Shown: positions 25,745 through 34,803 of the stretch, piece after piece
How positions within the stretch are numbered: the stretch's first letter is position 1
How the letters are laid out: each line of letters opens with the position of its first letter
Position numbers and translations under genes: made by a program
The notes under the pieces: generated by a model
The model's input: only the letters and a program-made list of their open reading frames with translations
Told to the model about the DNA's origin: nothing
Databases searched by the model: none
Assembly: GCF_002796985.1 (NCBI RefSeq)
Contig: NZ_PEKX01000011.1
Coordinates: 59,869-123,868, forward strand
Source: Pseudomonas sp.
Lineage (GTDB): Bacteria; Pseudomonadota; Gammaproteobacteria; Pseudomonadales; Pseudomonadaceae
DNA length: 64,000 nt
Reading direction: 5' to 3'

Positions 25745-26311
25745 ATGCCCAACGCCACCCTCGCCCGCTTCATCGACCACGCCACCCAGCTCAGCCGGCA
25801 GGAATCCGAACCCTGCCAGTGCGTGGCCTCGCTGGCGCCCTTCATGATGGAGCTGCTGCCCCACGCCGGCGACTTCCTCGAAGCTCACCACTACCAGAGC
25901 GACCCGAGCCACTACGCCCGCAACCTGATCTACCAGGCGCCGGACGACAACCTGTCGCTCTACGCCCTGGTCTGGTCGCCGGGCCAATGGACGCCGGTGC
26001 ACGACCACGGCAGCTGGGGCGTGGTGGGCATAGTCGAGGGCGTGCTGGAGGAGCGCAGCTATGTCTGCCTGTCCGCCGACCGCAGTCGCGACGAAGGCAT
26101 CGAGCTGGTCAAGGGCGGCATGATCCTGCTGCCGCCCGGCGCGGTCACCAGCTTCGTGCCCAACCCCGACCACATTCACGTCACCGGCGTTCCCGCCGAC
26201 CGCCCGCGCGCGGTGAGCCTGCACCTCTATGGGCGGATGATGAACAACTACCACATCTATGACGTCGAGGCCGGCACGCGGTGCTTCGTCGAGGTGGAAC
26301 ACAACGGTTGA
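25745..26311 (+). CDS. Cysteine dioxygenase-family (thiol dioxygenase) protein
   Basis: The product is 188 residues with the CDO cupin motifs: WTPVHDHGSWGVVGIVEGVLEE supplies two His ligands and PNPDHIHVTGV supplies the third for mononuclear Fe(II). Such enzymes oxidise cysteine, 3-mercaptopropionate or related thiols to sulfinates. The two conserved sequence parts are enough for the family but not for substrate. It appears monocistronic. Confidence 0.85.
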   Translation: MPNATLARFIDHATQLSRQESEPCQCVASLAPFMMELLPHAGDFLEAHHYQSDPSHYARNLIYQAPDDNLSLYALVWSPGQWTPVHDHGSWGVVGIVEGVLEERSYVCLSADRSRDEGIELVKGGMILLPPGAVTSFVPNPDHIHVTGVPADRPRAVSLHLYGRMMNNYHIYDVEAGTRCFVEVEHNG

Positions 26312-26430
26312 ACGTACCACCGCAAGGGCATCTCGCCAGGCGCGAGACGCCTGGCCGGCGCTGTCTATACTGATTCGGGCGCACAGCAAGGAAGTACCGT
26401 GGCGCGCCCCCCTTCGGCGGAGAAAGGTCA

Positions 26431-27561
26431 ATGAATGCACCTGGTCCCGTTGTCCGTCCGACGATTCTGATCGTCGACGATGCCCCCGAGAACCTGACGC
26501 TCCTCTCGGAATTGCTCAAGCTGCTGTACCGCGTGAAAGCCGCGCGCAGTGGCGAGAAAGCCCTGCAGATCGTCCTGTCCGACGAGCCGCCGGACCTTAT
26601 CCTGCTGGATGTGATGATGCCTGGCATGGACGGCTTCGAGGTCTGCCGGCGCCTGCGCGACGATGCCCGCACGCGCCATATCCCAGTGATCTTCATCACC
26701 GCCCAGGACACCGCCGACGAGGAAATACGCGGCCTGGAACTGGGCGCCGTGGACTACCTGACCAAGCCGATCAACCCGCCCACCGTGCTGATGCGCGTGG
26801 ACAACCAGCTGCGCATCAAGGCTGCCGCCGACTTCCTGCGTGACCAGAACGAATTCCTCGAACGGGAAGTGCAGCGGCGCACCCGCGAACTGACGGCGAT
26901 CCAGGACGTCACCATCCTCGCCATGGCCTCCCTGGCCGAAACCCGCGACAACGAGACCGGCAACCACATCCGTCGTACCCAGCACTACGTCAGCGCCCTG
27001 GCCGAACACCTGCAGCAGCACCCGCGCTTCGCCGCCGAGCTGGATATGGAAACCCGCCAACTACTGTTCAAGTCGGCACCGCTGCACGATATCGGCAAGG
27101 TCGGTATCCCCGACCATATTCTGCTCAAGCCCGGCCGCCTCACCCCCGAGGAGTTTGAGCTGATGAAGCGACACACCACCCTGGGTGTCGATGCCTTGCA
27201 GAAAGCCGAGGAGCGCCTGGGCATGGACGTTCCCTTCCTCCGGCTGGCCAAGCAGATCGCCGCCGGCCACCACGAGAAGTGGGACGGCTCGGGCTATCCC
27301 AAGGGCCTTGCCGGTGAGGCAATTCCCCTGTCGGCACGGCTGATGGCGCTGGCCGATGTCTACGATGCGCTGATCAGCAAGCGGGTCTACAAATCGCCCA
27401 TGTCGCACTCCAGCGCAGTGGAGTACATCCAGAGCCAGCGCGGGCGGCATTTCGACCCGGATGTCACCGATGCCTTCCTGGCCCTGAAGGACGAGTTCCA
27501 CAGCATCGCCGAGCGCTTCAACGACAGTGATGGCGACCCGGCGGGCTACATCCGCTCCTGA
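26431..27561 (+). CDS. Response regulator with HD-GYP c-di-GMP phosphodiesterase domain
   Basis: The product is 376 residues. Receiver about 8-130 (ILIVDDAPEN, phospho-Asp in LILLDVMMPGMDGFE, Lys in YLTKPINPP), coiled linker, then HD-GYP about 165-365 with SAPLHDIGKVGIPDHIL and GHHEKWDGSGYPKGL. All catalytic HD and GYP residues are present, so it should degrade cyclic di-GMP. It is directly followed (43 bp) by a large hybrid histidine kinase that is its probable partner. Confidence 0.93.
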   Translation: MNAPGPVVRPTILIVDDAPENLTLLSELLKLLYRVKAARSGEKALQIVLSDEPPDLILLDVMMPGMDGFEVCRRLRDDARTRHIPVIFITAQDTADEEIRGLELGAVDYLTKPINPPTVLMRVDNQLRIKAAADFLRDQNEFLEREVQRRTRELTAIQDVTILAMASLAETRDNETGNHIRRTQHYVSALAEHLQQHPRFAAELDMETRQLLFKSAPLHDIGKVGIPDHILLKPGRLTPEEFELMKRHTTLGVDALQKAEERLGMDVPFLRLAKQIAAGHHEKWDGSGYPKGLAGEAIPLSARLMALADVYDALISKRVYKSPMSHSSAVEYIQSQRGRHFDPDVTDAFLALKDEFHSIAERFNDSDGDPAGYIRS

Positions 27562-27604
27562 GGCGCCGCCCCGTATCACACGCGTTCCGCCAGGAGGCGA
27601 ACCG

Positions 27605-30600
27605 ATGGCGACCCCGCTCGGCTTACTTCAGCGCCTCAAGCTGCGCACCCGGCTGGTGCTCGGCTTCGGCGGCATCCTGCTGCTGGCCCTGTTCGTCGGG
27701 CTGTACAGCCTGAACGTGCAACGCCAGCAGATCGAGCAGATCAACGTGATCTACGAAAAGGAAATGCTCGGTCTCTCGCACATCGAAGCAGCTCGCGTCG
27801 CGCTGGCAAGCATGGGGCGGAGCATTCGCCAGTTCGTGCTGGCCTCCGACGAGAGCAGCAGGACCCAGGCAGTCCGGCAACTCCACGAGGTCAAGGCCAC
27901 CCTGCGCGAGGAGATCGAGCAGGCGCGTCCGCTCATCTACCGCACGCCCGCCCTGCAAGGGCTGGTGCGATTCGAGGCCTCCTACGAGGAATACCAGGAC
28001 CAGATACAGCGTGTCCTGACGCTCAACGACCAACCCATCCGACCGGGGCAATCCACCGACCTGGGGGCCATCGCGCTGCTGTCGTCCACCGCCTTGCAGC
28101 GCCCCGGCGAGGTGGCCAACCAGGCACTGGCGGAGGTGGCGCAGATCAAGCGCGAGGGCGCCGACCTCGAGGTCCAGCACGCCACCGAACGCTTCCACCA
28201 CAGCGTGCAACTGACCATCTGGATGCTGGCCCTGGGCGTGGGCGGCGGCGTGCTGTTCTGCACCCTGATCAGCCTGTCGATCCGCCGGCCCGCCGACCAG
28301 TTGCGCCACACCGTCGACGCCCTCAGCAAGGGCGAGCTGGACGTGGAGATTCCCTTCCAGGACTACCCCAACGAGATCGGCGACATGGCGCGGGCGATCA
28401 CGGCACTGCAATCCGAGGCGCGGCAGATGGCCAACCAGCGCTGGGTGAAAACCCAGTTGGCGATGCTCAGCAGCCAAATGCAGTCGGTCGCCGGCTCCAG
28501 CGAACTGGGCGACCGCACCCTGGCTACGCTGGCCCCGCCCATGGCCCTGCGCCGTGCGTCCCTGCACATCCATGAAGAAGACAGCGGTGAGCTGGTGCTG
28601 CTGGGCAGCTACGCCGCACCGCCGGATCTGCTCCAGCGAATGCCGCAAGGCCAGGGCCTGATCGGGCAGTGCGCGAAACAGCGGGCACCGATCCACCTGC
28701 GCCAGCCCGAACACGCCCTGGAAGGCGAATACGCACCGCCGCGGTTCCTCGACGTGCTGCCGCTGATCCATGGCGAGCGACTGGTCGGCGTGCTGGCCCT
28801 GGAGGCCTTGCAGGAGCTGGGCCCGAGCCGGCGCACGCTGCTCGAGGAGTTCCTCCCACTGCTGGCGATGAACCTGGAAATCCTCGAACGCACCACCCGC
28901 ACCGAGCAGTTGCTGGCGGAAACACTCACCCAGGCCGAACAGATGGAGCAACAGGCCGCCGCCCTGCAGGAGAGTGAAAAGCACCTGCAATACATCCTCG
29001 ATTGCAGCCCGGTCAGCGTGGCGATCTCGACCCAGGACCAGTTGCACCTGGTGAACCCCGCCTTCGGCGAAACCTTCGGCCTGAAAGCCGGCGACCAGGC
29101 GACCGGGCTCTATGTCGACACAACGGAACGCGAGGCGATCTGGGAGGAGATGCTGGCCGGTGAGCAGATGCTCGAACGGGAAGTGCGTCTGTACGACCGC
29201 CAGGGCGGCGAGCGCGACATCCTGGCGACCTACCTGCCCATCCGCCACCAAGGCGAGTTCGCCATGCTGGCCTGGCTGTACGACATCACCGAACGCAAGT
29301 TGGTCGAGCTGGAAACCCGCCGCGCCCGCGACCTGGCCGAGGAGGCGACGCGAGCCAAGAGCGAGTTCCTCGCCAACATGAGCCATGAAATCCGTACGCC
29401 GATGAACGTGATCATCGGCATGAGCAGCCTCGCCCTGAAAAGCGGGCTCAACGCGCGGCAGCACAACTACGTACAGAAGGTCCATCGCTCCGCCGAAGGC
29501 CTGCTCGGCATCATCAACGACATCCTCGATTTTTCGAAGATCGAGGCCGGGATGATGAGCGTGGAGCACGTCGAGTTCCGCCTGGAGGACGTGCTCGAAC
29601 AGTTCTCCGGCCTGGTCGGTTTCAAGGCGGAAGAAAAGTCGCTGGAGCTGCTGTTCCAGCTCAGCCAGGAATTGCCCACCTCGCTGGTCGGCGACCCGCT
29701 GCGCCTGGGGCAGATCCTGCTCAACCTGGGCAACAACGCGGTGAAGTTCACCGAGCACGGGGAAATCGTCCTCGGCATCGAACCGGTGGCGATCAGCGCC
29801 CACGAGGCGCAGCTGCATTTCTGGCTGCGCGACACTGGCATCGGCATGACCGCCGAGCAGTGCGGGCGCATGTTCCAGTCGTTCATCCAGGCCGACTCCT
29901 CCACCTCGCGCCGCTACGGTGGCACCGGGCTGGGGCTGTCGATCTCCAAGAGCCTGGTGGAGCTCATGGATGGGCGCATCTGGGTCGACAGCGAACCGAG
30001 CAAGGGCTCGGTGTTCCATTTCCACGCACACTTCGGCATCCCCGCGACCGCCGCGCCACGGCGCATGCGCCGTGCGGAGGAGCTACTCGGCGTGCGCGCC
30101 CTGGTGGTGGACGACAATGCCTCGGCGCGGGAAATCCTCTCCGGCCTGGCCCTGAGCTACGGGCTGGAGGTGGACGTCGCACGCAATGGCAACGAAGCAC
30201 TGGAGTGGATCAGTGATGCCGAGCGGCGGCAGTTGCCCTACCAACTGGTGCTGGTCGACTGGCAGATGCCGGGCATGGACGGCATCGAAGTGGTCTCGCG
30301 GTTGCACGCCGGCCACTGCGAGGATGTCCCCGCGGTGATCATGGTCACCGCCTTCGGTCGTGAAGAAGCGCTGGATGCCGCACAGGAACGTGGCGTTGAA
30401 CTGGGCACGGTGCTGACCAAGCCGGTGACGCCCTCCACCCTGCTGGAGTCGATCAACATCGCCCTGGGCAAGGAAAGTCTCGCCGAACCGCGCAGCCGCG
30501 AGCGCCAGAGCGCTACCGACGAGGCCCTGGCCAGCGTCGCCGGTAGCCGGGTGCTGCTGGTGGAAGACAACGAACTGAACCAGGAGCTGGCGATGGAGCT

Positions 30601-31570
30601 GCTGGGCGATGCCGGCATCGAGATCGTGCTGGCGGGCAACGGCCAGCTGGCGCTGGACCGGCTGGCCATCGACCAGCGCTTCGACTGCGTGCTGATGGAC
30701 TGCCAGATGCCCGTGCTCGACGGCTATGCGGCCACCCAGGCACTGCGCCTGCGCCCGGAACTGGCGGCGCTGCCGATCATCGCCATGACCGCCAACAACA
30801 TGGCCGGCGACCGCGAACTGGCGCTGGCCGCCGGGATGAACGACCACATCGCCAAGCCCATCGACCCGGAAGCGATGTTCCTCACCTTGTCGCGCTGGAT
30901 CAAACCTCGGCACGAGGTGTCAGCCGCCAGGGCTCCCGCCCCGGTCGAGCAGCAAACCCTCCCGCAGAACCTGCCGGGCATCGACACCCACGCAGGAATG
31001 GCCACCTGTGCCGGCAAGACGGCGCTCTACGAACGGCTGCTGCTGCGCTTCCAGACGAGCTACCAGGACTTCATCACCCCGTTCCGCGAGCTGGACCCTG
31101 CCAGCGATCCTGACATCCGTCGCCGGGCGGCCCACTCCCTGCGCGGCGCGGCGGCCAATATCGGTGCCCTGGCGCTGGCGAAGTCGGCCACGGCGCTGGA
31201 GGACGCCTGCCAGGCGCAGGCCCCGGAAGAACTGATTTCGCGCCTGCTGTTCGACCTGCAGGCGCAACTGGACATCGTCCAGGCAGGCTTGGCGAACCGG
31301 CTCATCCAGCCAGTGGAGCCGCCCGCCGTGGCGAGCGTGACGCAAGACCAGGCCAGCGCCCTCCTCCAGCAACTGCGGAGCTTGCTGGAGAACAGTGACA
31401 CCAGCGCAGGCGACCTCATCGGCCGGCTGGCCGGCTTCTACCACGACCCGTCGCGGGCCGAGCTGCTCCGGCAAATCGCCGAGGCCATCGAGAGCTTCGA
31501 CTACGAACAGGCGCTGGCTCAGTTGCAGCAACTGATCGACGGCGCGCCGGAGCAGTTGCCGCAGGCCTGA
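27605..31570 (+). CDS. Hybrid sensor histidine kinase with GAF, PAS, two receivers and Hpt
   Basis: The product is 1321 residues from ATG 27605 (Shine-Dalgarno AGGAGG). Order: membrane helix about 16-38, extracytoplasmic four-helix sensor, second helix about 200-222, HAMP, GAF about 290-440, PAS about 460-580, HisKA with MSHEIRTPMNVIIGM (His near 594), HATPase with GNNAVKFTEHGE and GGTGLGLSISKS, receiver 1 from about 828 (LVDWQMPGMDG), receiver 2 from about 980 (LMDCQMPVLDG), Hpt near 1118-1218 (AAHSLRGAAANIG). A multistep phosphorelay kinase of the BarA/Rpf type, in an operon with the HD-GYP regulator. Confidence 0.93.
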   Translation: MATPLGLLQRLKLRTRLVLGFGGILLLALFVGLYSLNVQRQQIEQINVIYEKEMLGLSHIEAARVALASMGRSIRQFVLASDESSRTQAVRQLHEVKATLREEIEQARPLIYRTPALQGLVRFEASYEEYQDQIQRVLTLNDQPIRPGQSTDLGAIALLSSTALQRPGEVANQALAEVAQIKREGADLEVQHATERFHHSVQLTIWMLALGVGGGVLFCTLISLSIRRPADQLRHTVDALSKGELDVEIPFQDYPNEIGDMARAITALQSEARQMANQRWVKTQLAMLSSQMQSVAGSSELGDRTLATLAPPMALRRASLHIHEEDSGELVLLGSYAAPPDLLQRMPQGQGLIGQCAKQRAPIHLRQPEHALEGEYAPPRFLDVLPLIHGERLVGVLALEALQELGPSRRTLLEEFLPLLAMNLEILERTTRTEQLLAETLTQAEQMEQQAAALQESEKHLQYILDCSPVSVAISTQDQLHLVNPAFGETFGLKAGDQATGLYVDTTEREAIWEEMLAGEQMLEREVRLYDRQGGERDILATYLPIRHQGEFAMLAWLYDITERKLVELETRRARDLAEEATRAKSEFLANMSHEIRTPMNVIIGMSSLALKSGLNARQHNYVQKVHRSAEGLLGIINDILDFSKIEAGMMSVEHVEFRLEDVLEQFSGLVGFKAEEKSLELLFQLSQELPTSLVGDPLRLGQILLNLGNNAVKFTEHGEIVLGIEPVAISAHEAQLHFWLRDTGIGMTAEQCGRMFQSFIQADSSTSRRYGGTGLGLSISKSLVELMDGRIWVDSEPSKGSVFHFHAHFGIPATAAPRRMRRAEELLGVRALVVDDNASAREILSGLALSYGLEVDVARNGNEALEWISDAERRQLPYQLVLVDWQMPGMDGIEVVSRLHAGHCEDVPAVIMVTAFGREEALDAAQERGVELGTVLTKPVTPSTLLESINIALGKESLAEPRSRERQSATDEALASVAGSRVLLVEDNELNQELAMELLGDAGIEIVLAGNGQLALDRLAIDQRFDCVLMDCQMPVLDGYAATQALRLRPELAALPIIAMTANNMAGDRELALAAGMNDHIAKPIDPEAMFLTLSRWIKPRHEVSAARAPAPVEQQTLPQNLPGIDTHAGMATCAGKTALYERLLLRFQTSYQDFITPFRELDPASDPDIRRRAAHSLRGAAANIGALALAKSATALEDACQAQAPEELISRLLFDLQAQLDIVQAGLANRLIQPVEPPAVASVTQDQASALLQQLRSLLENSDTSAGDLIGRLAGFYHDPSRAELLRQIAEAIESFDYEQALAQLQQLIDGAPEQLPQA

Positions 31571-31583
31571 GCCGCTCTGGCGA

Positions 31584-32360
31584 TCACAGCGTCCTGATCG
31601 AGGTGCTGATGGCCCGTGCGCACTCGATAGCCGCCGGCGCCAAACGGCGTTCTGCCTCTTCGCGGGTCCAGCGGCTGGTGGGCGCCACCACATGCACGGA
31701 AGCCACCGGGCGGCCCTGGCTGTTGCGTACCGGCGCGGCCACGGCCATGTCCCCCAGGAACAGCTCTTCGCTGTTGATCGCATACCCCTTGCGGCGGATC
31801 TCGGCGATCTCGGCGAGGATTTCCTCCAGCGAAGTGCGGGTGTACTGGGTGTGGCTGGACAGGTCGCTGTCCCGCAGCAGCTCCAGCACTTCGTCATCGC
31901 TCAGCGCACTGAGGAAGGCACGCCCCGAGGCGGTGCAGTACATGGGGATGCGGCTGCCGATGGGCAGGTGGATGGGGATGAACTTCGGCCCCACGAAGCG
32001 CGCCACGTAGAGCATGTCGGTGCGCACCGGCTCGGTGAGGTTGGTGGTCTCGCCGGTGGTCTGCGCCAGCTCGGCGAGAAAGGGGTTGGCGACGTCCACC
32101 AGGGTATCCGCGGCGAGGTAGTTGTAGCCGATCTCCATCACCTGCGGCGTCAGCTGGAAGCGCTTGGTCTGCGGGTGCTTGCTGACGTACCCCAGCGCTT
32201 CGAGCGTGTGGATCATCCGCTGCGCCGAACTCTTGGTGATGTCGGCAGCCTCCGCCACCTCCGCCAGGTTCATGGTGCGGTTGCGCGCGTTGAAAGCGCG
32301 CAACACGGCCAGGCCCTTTTCCAGCGACTGGTTGAACAGGCTGTTTTCGTTGTCGCTCAT
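31584..32360 (-). CDS. IclR-family transcriptional regulator
   Basis: The product is 258 residues. N-terminal winged helix (LEKGLAVLRAFNARNRTMNLAE and ITKSSAQRMIHTLEALGYV), C-terminal GAF-like effector domain (GSRIPMYCTASGRAFLSAL to VASVHVVAPTSRWT). It is divergent from the amino-acid ABC operon, which it most likely controls. The intergenic region is A/T-rich with inverted repeats. Confidence 0.9.
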   Translation of the reverse strand: MSDNENSLFNQSLEKGLAVLRAFNARNRTMNLAEVAEAADITKSSAQRMIHTLEALGYVSKHPQTKRFQLTPQVMEIGYNYLAADTLVDVANPFLAELAQTTGETTNLTEPVRTDMLYVARFVGPKFIPIHLPIGSRIPMYCTASGRAFLSALSDDEVLELLRDSDLSSHTQYTRTSLEEILAEIAEIRRKGYAINSEELFLGDMAVAAPVRNSQGRPVASVHVVAPTSRWTREEAERRLAPAAIECARAISTSIRTL

Positions 32361-32400
32361 GTCTCGTCCTTGGGGAGGATCCGGTTTTTATTATGTCGTG

Positions 32401-32446
32401 AATATCGATATGCGATATTTATAAATCTCTTTACGATTTTTGTAAA
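32401..32446. promoter_or_regulatory. Paired inverted repeats between IclR gene and ABC operon
   Basis: AATATCG-ATATG-CGATATT (32401-32419, 7-bp arms) and TTTAC-GATTTTT-GTAAA (32430-32446, 5-bp arms) lie in a strikingly A/T-rich divergent promoter region. They are candidate IclR-protein operators. Confidence 0.5.
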
Positions 32447-32537
32447 TCATTTATATTGCGACCAACGCCTCCTGCCGATACTCGAGGCTATCCATAACGC
32501 ATAAAGACAACAAACCGCGTCAAATGGGAGTTCACCA

Positions 32538-33296
32538 ATGCATCCTCGCCTCCGCGTGTTTTCCTGCGCCCTCGCGCTCGTCGCCAGCTGCGCCGCATCC
32601 CTGGTCGCCCAGGCCGAACCTCTGAAAGTCGGCGCCACCGCCACCGGCGTGCCGTTCACCTTCCTCGACGTCAAGACCAACAGCATCCAGGGCATGATGG
32701 TCGACTCCGCCCAGGCCGTGGCCAAGGCCGGCGGCTTCGACGTGGAAATCGCCCAGACCACCTTCGCCGCGCTGATCCCCTCGCTCACCGCGAAGAAGAT
32801 CGACCTGATCTCCGCCGCCATGCTGCGCACCCCCGAGCGGGAGAAAGTGGTGCAGTACTCCGACCCGGTATTCGAGTACGGCGAAGGCCTGGTGGTGCGC
32901 GCCGACGACGACAAGGCCTACACCAGCATGGATGACTTCAAGGGCGAAGTGGTCGGCGCCCAGGTCGGCACCATCTTCATCGACAAGCTCAACCAGCGCG
33001 GCATCTTCAAGGAAGTGCGCGGCTACGACTCCCTCGCCGACCTCACCCGCGACCTGGCGCTGGGCCGCATCAAGGCCGGCTTCGGCGACCACCCGATCCT
33101 CGCCTACCAGATGGCCAAGGGCAGCCTGAAAAAGGTCCGCCTGGTGGACAGCTACCAGCCGCAGATCAAGGGCGAGGTCTGCCTGATCCTGCGCCAGGGC
33201 GACCCGCAGCTGCTCGCCCAGGTCAACAAGGGCATCGCCAGCATCAAGGCCGACGGCACCCTCGCCGGCATCATCGGCAAGTGGCACCTGGACTGA
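32538..33296 (+). CDS. Polar amino-acid ABC transporter substrate-binding protein
   Basis: The product is 252 residues with a signal peptide (cleavage near LVAQA-EP) and the SBP_bac_3 fold: KVGATATGVPFTFLD, KKIDLISAAMLRTPEREK, DFKGEVVGAQVGTIFIDKL. It delivers an amino acid or amine in the periplasm to the permease encoded next. First gene of a four-gene operon with permease, ATPase and a FAD oxidase; the oxidase suggests the ligand has an oxidisable amine. Confidence 0.9.
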   Translation: MHPRLRVFSCALALVASCAASLVAQAEPLKVGATATGVPFTFLDVKTNSIQGMMVDSAQAVAKAGGFDVEIAQTTFAALIPSLTAKKIDLISAAMLRTPEREKVVQYSDPVFEYGEGLVVRADDDKAYTSMDDFKGEVVGAQVGTIFIDKLNQRGIFKEVRGYDSLADLTRDLALGRIKAGFGDHPILAYQMAKGSLKKVRLVDSYQPQIKGEVCLILRQGDPQLLAQVNKGIASIKADGTLAGIIGKWHLD

Positions 33297-33406
33297 CGTC
33301 CACTTTTCTCCGCGCCGCCCCCAAGACTTACCCGCACCTTTCGCCGGAGCCCCGCGCCCGGTGAAGGGTGACGGCCGCCTCCTGATTTCCGCTCACGGAC
33401 ACCCCT

Positions 33407-34063
33407 ATGTTTCTCCAGAATGCTCTGGACTTCCTGCCCATTCTTTTGAGTGGCGCGGTGGTCACCGTGCAGGTCACGATTGCCTCCTTCGTGCTCAGCT
33501 CGCTCATCGGCCTGGCCTTCGCCCTGATGATGGTGTCGAAGGTCCGCGCCGTCGCGCTGTTCGCCATTTCGGTGGTCAACGTCATCCGCGGCCTGCCGAT
33601 CATCGTGCAGCTGTTCTACATCTACTTCGTGCTGCCGGACTTCGGCGTGCAGCTCAGCGCCATGCAGGCCGGGATCATCGGCCTGGGCATCGCCTACTCG
33701 GCGTACCAGGCGGAAAACTTCCGCGCCGGCATCCAGGCCATCCAGCAGGGGCAGATCGAAGCCGCCGAATCCCTCGGCATGCGCGGCCCGATGATCATGC
33801 GCCGGGTGGTGCTGCCGCAGGCCTTCCGCATCGCCCTGCCGCCCTACGGCAACACCCTGGTGATGATGCTCAAGGACTCCTCGCTGGTGTCCACCATCAC
33901 CGTCGCCGAGATGACCCGCGCCGGCCAGCTGATCGCCTCCTCGACCTTCGAGAACATGACCGTCTACACCCTGGTGGCCCTGCTCTACCTGGCCCTGAGC
34001 CTGCCGCTGTCGTTTGCCCTGCGCCGTCTCGAAGCGCGCATCGCCACGAGGAAGAAAGCATGA
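33407..34063 (+). CDS. Amino-acid ABC transporter permease
   Basis: The product is 218 residues with about five membrane helices and the HisM/GlnP EAA loop (EAAESLGMRGPMIMRRVVLPQ). As a single permease it would act as a homodimer. It overlaps the ATPase gene by 4 bp. Confidence 0.92.
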   Translation: MFLQNALDFLPILLSGAVVTVQVTIASFVLSSLIGLAFALMMVSKVRAVALFAISVVNVIRGLPIIVQLFYIYFVLPDFGVQLSAMQAGIIGLGIAYSAYQAENFRAGIQAIQQGQIEAAESLGMRGPMIMRRVVLPQAFRIALPPYGNTLVMMLKDSSLVSTITVAEMTRAGQLIASSTFENMTVYTLVALLYLALSLPLSFALRRLEARIATRKKA

Positions 34064-34803
34064 TCCGCATCCAGTCGCTGCACAAAAGCTACGGCAGCAC
34101 CCGCGTCCTCGAAGGCATCGACCTGTCCGTGGAGAGCGGCCAGGTGGTGTGCCTGATCGGCCCGTCCGGCTCGGGCAAATCCACCCTGCTGCGCTGCATC
34201 AACGGCCTGGAAACCTACGAAGGCGGCGACATCCGGGTCGGTCAGGAACGCGTCGACCGCCACGCCCACTCCATCCATGAAATCCGCACCCAGGTGGCGA
34301 TGGTGTTCCAGCGTTTCAACCTGTTCCCCCACCGCACCGCGCTGCAGAACGTCATGGAGGGCCCGATCTACGTCAAGAAGGAGCGCCCGGACGAAGCCCG
34401 CGAGCACGCCCGCGCCCTGTTGGAAAAGGTCGGCCTGAGCCATCGCATGGACGCCTACCCGGACGAACTCTCCGGCGGCCAGCAACAGCGCGTCGCCATC
34501 GCCCGCGCCCTGGCCATGCGCCCCAAGGCGATCCTCTTCGACGAACCGACCTCGGCACTGGACCCGGAACTGGTGGGCGAAGTACTCGCAGTGATGCGCA
34601 AGCTCGCCGACGAAGGTATGACCATGGTGGTAGTGACCCACGAGATGGGCTTCGCCCGCGAAGTGGCGGACAAGGTCTGCTTCCTCTATGGCGGCCGGAT
34701 CGTCGAGGAAGGCGCGGCCAAGGATGTGCTCGGTGCGCCGAGCCAGCCGCGCACCCAGGAATTTCTCCGGCGCCTGCTCAACACCGACGGGGGCCTGGCA
34801 TGA
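34060..34803 (+). CDS. Amino-acid ABC transporter ATP-binding protein
   Basis: The product is 247 residues from ATG 34060 (overlap with permease stop). Walker A GPSGSGKST, Q-loop near MVFQRFNLFPH, signature LSGGQQQR, Walker B ILFDEPTSALDPE and H-loop VTHEMGFA are all intact. It powers import with the preceding permease and binding protein. Overlaps the oxidase gene by 4 bp, so the four genes are translationally linked. Confidence 0.95.
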   Translation: MIRIQSLHKSYGSTRVLEGIDLSVESGQVVCLIGPSGSGKSTLLRCINGLETYEGGDIRVGQERVDRHAHSIHEIRTQVAMVFQRFNLFPHRTALQNVMEGPIYVKKERPDEAREHARALLEKVGLSHRMDAYPDELSGGQQQRVAIARALAMRPKAILFDEPTSALDPELVGEVLAVMRKLADEGMTMVVVTHEMGFAREVADKVCFLYGGRIVEEGAAKDVLGAPSQPRTQEFLRRLLNTDGGLA

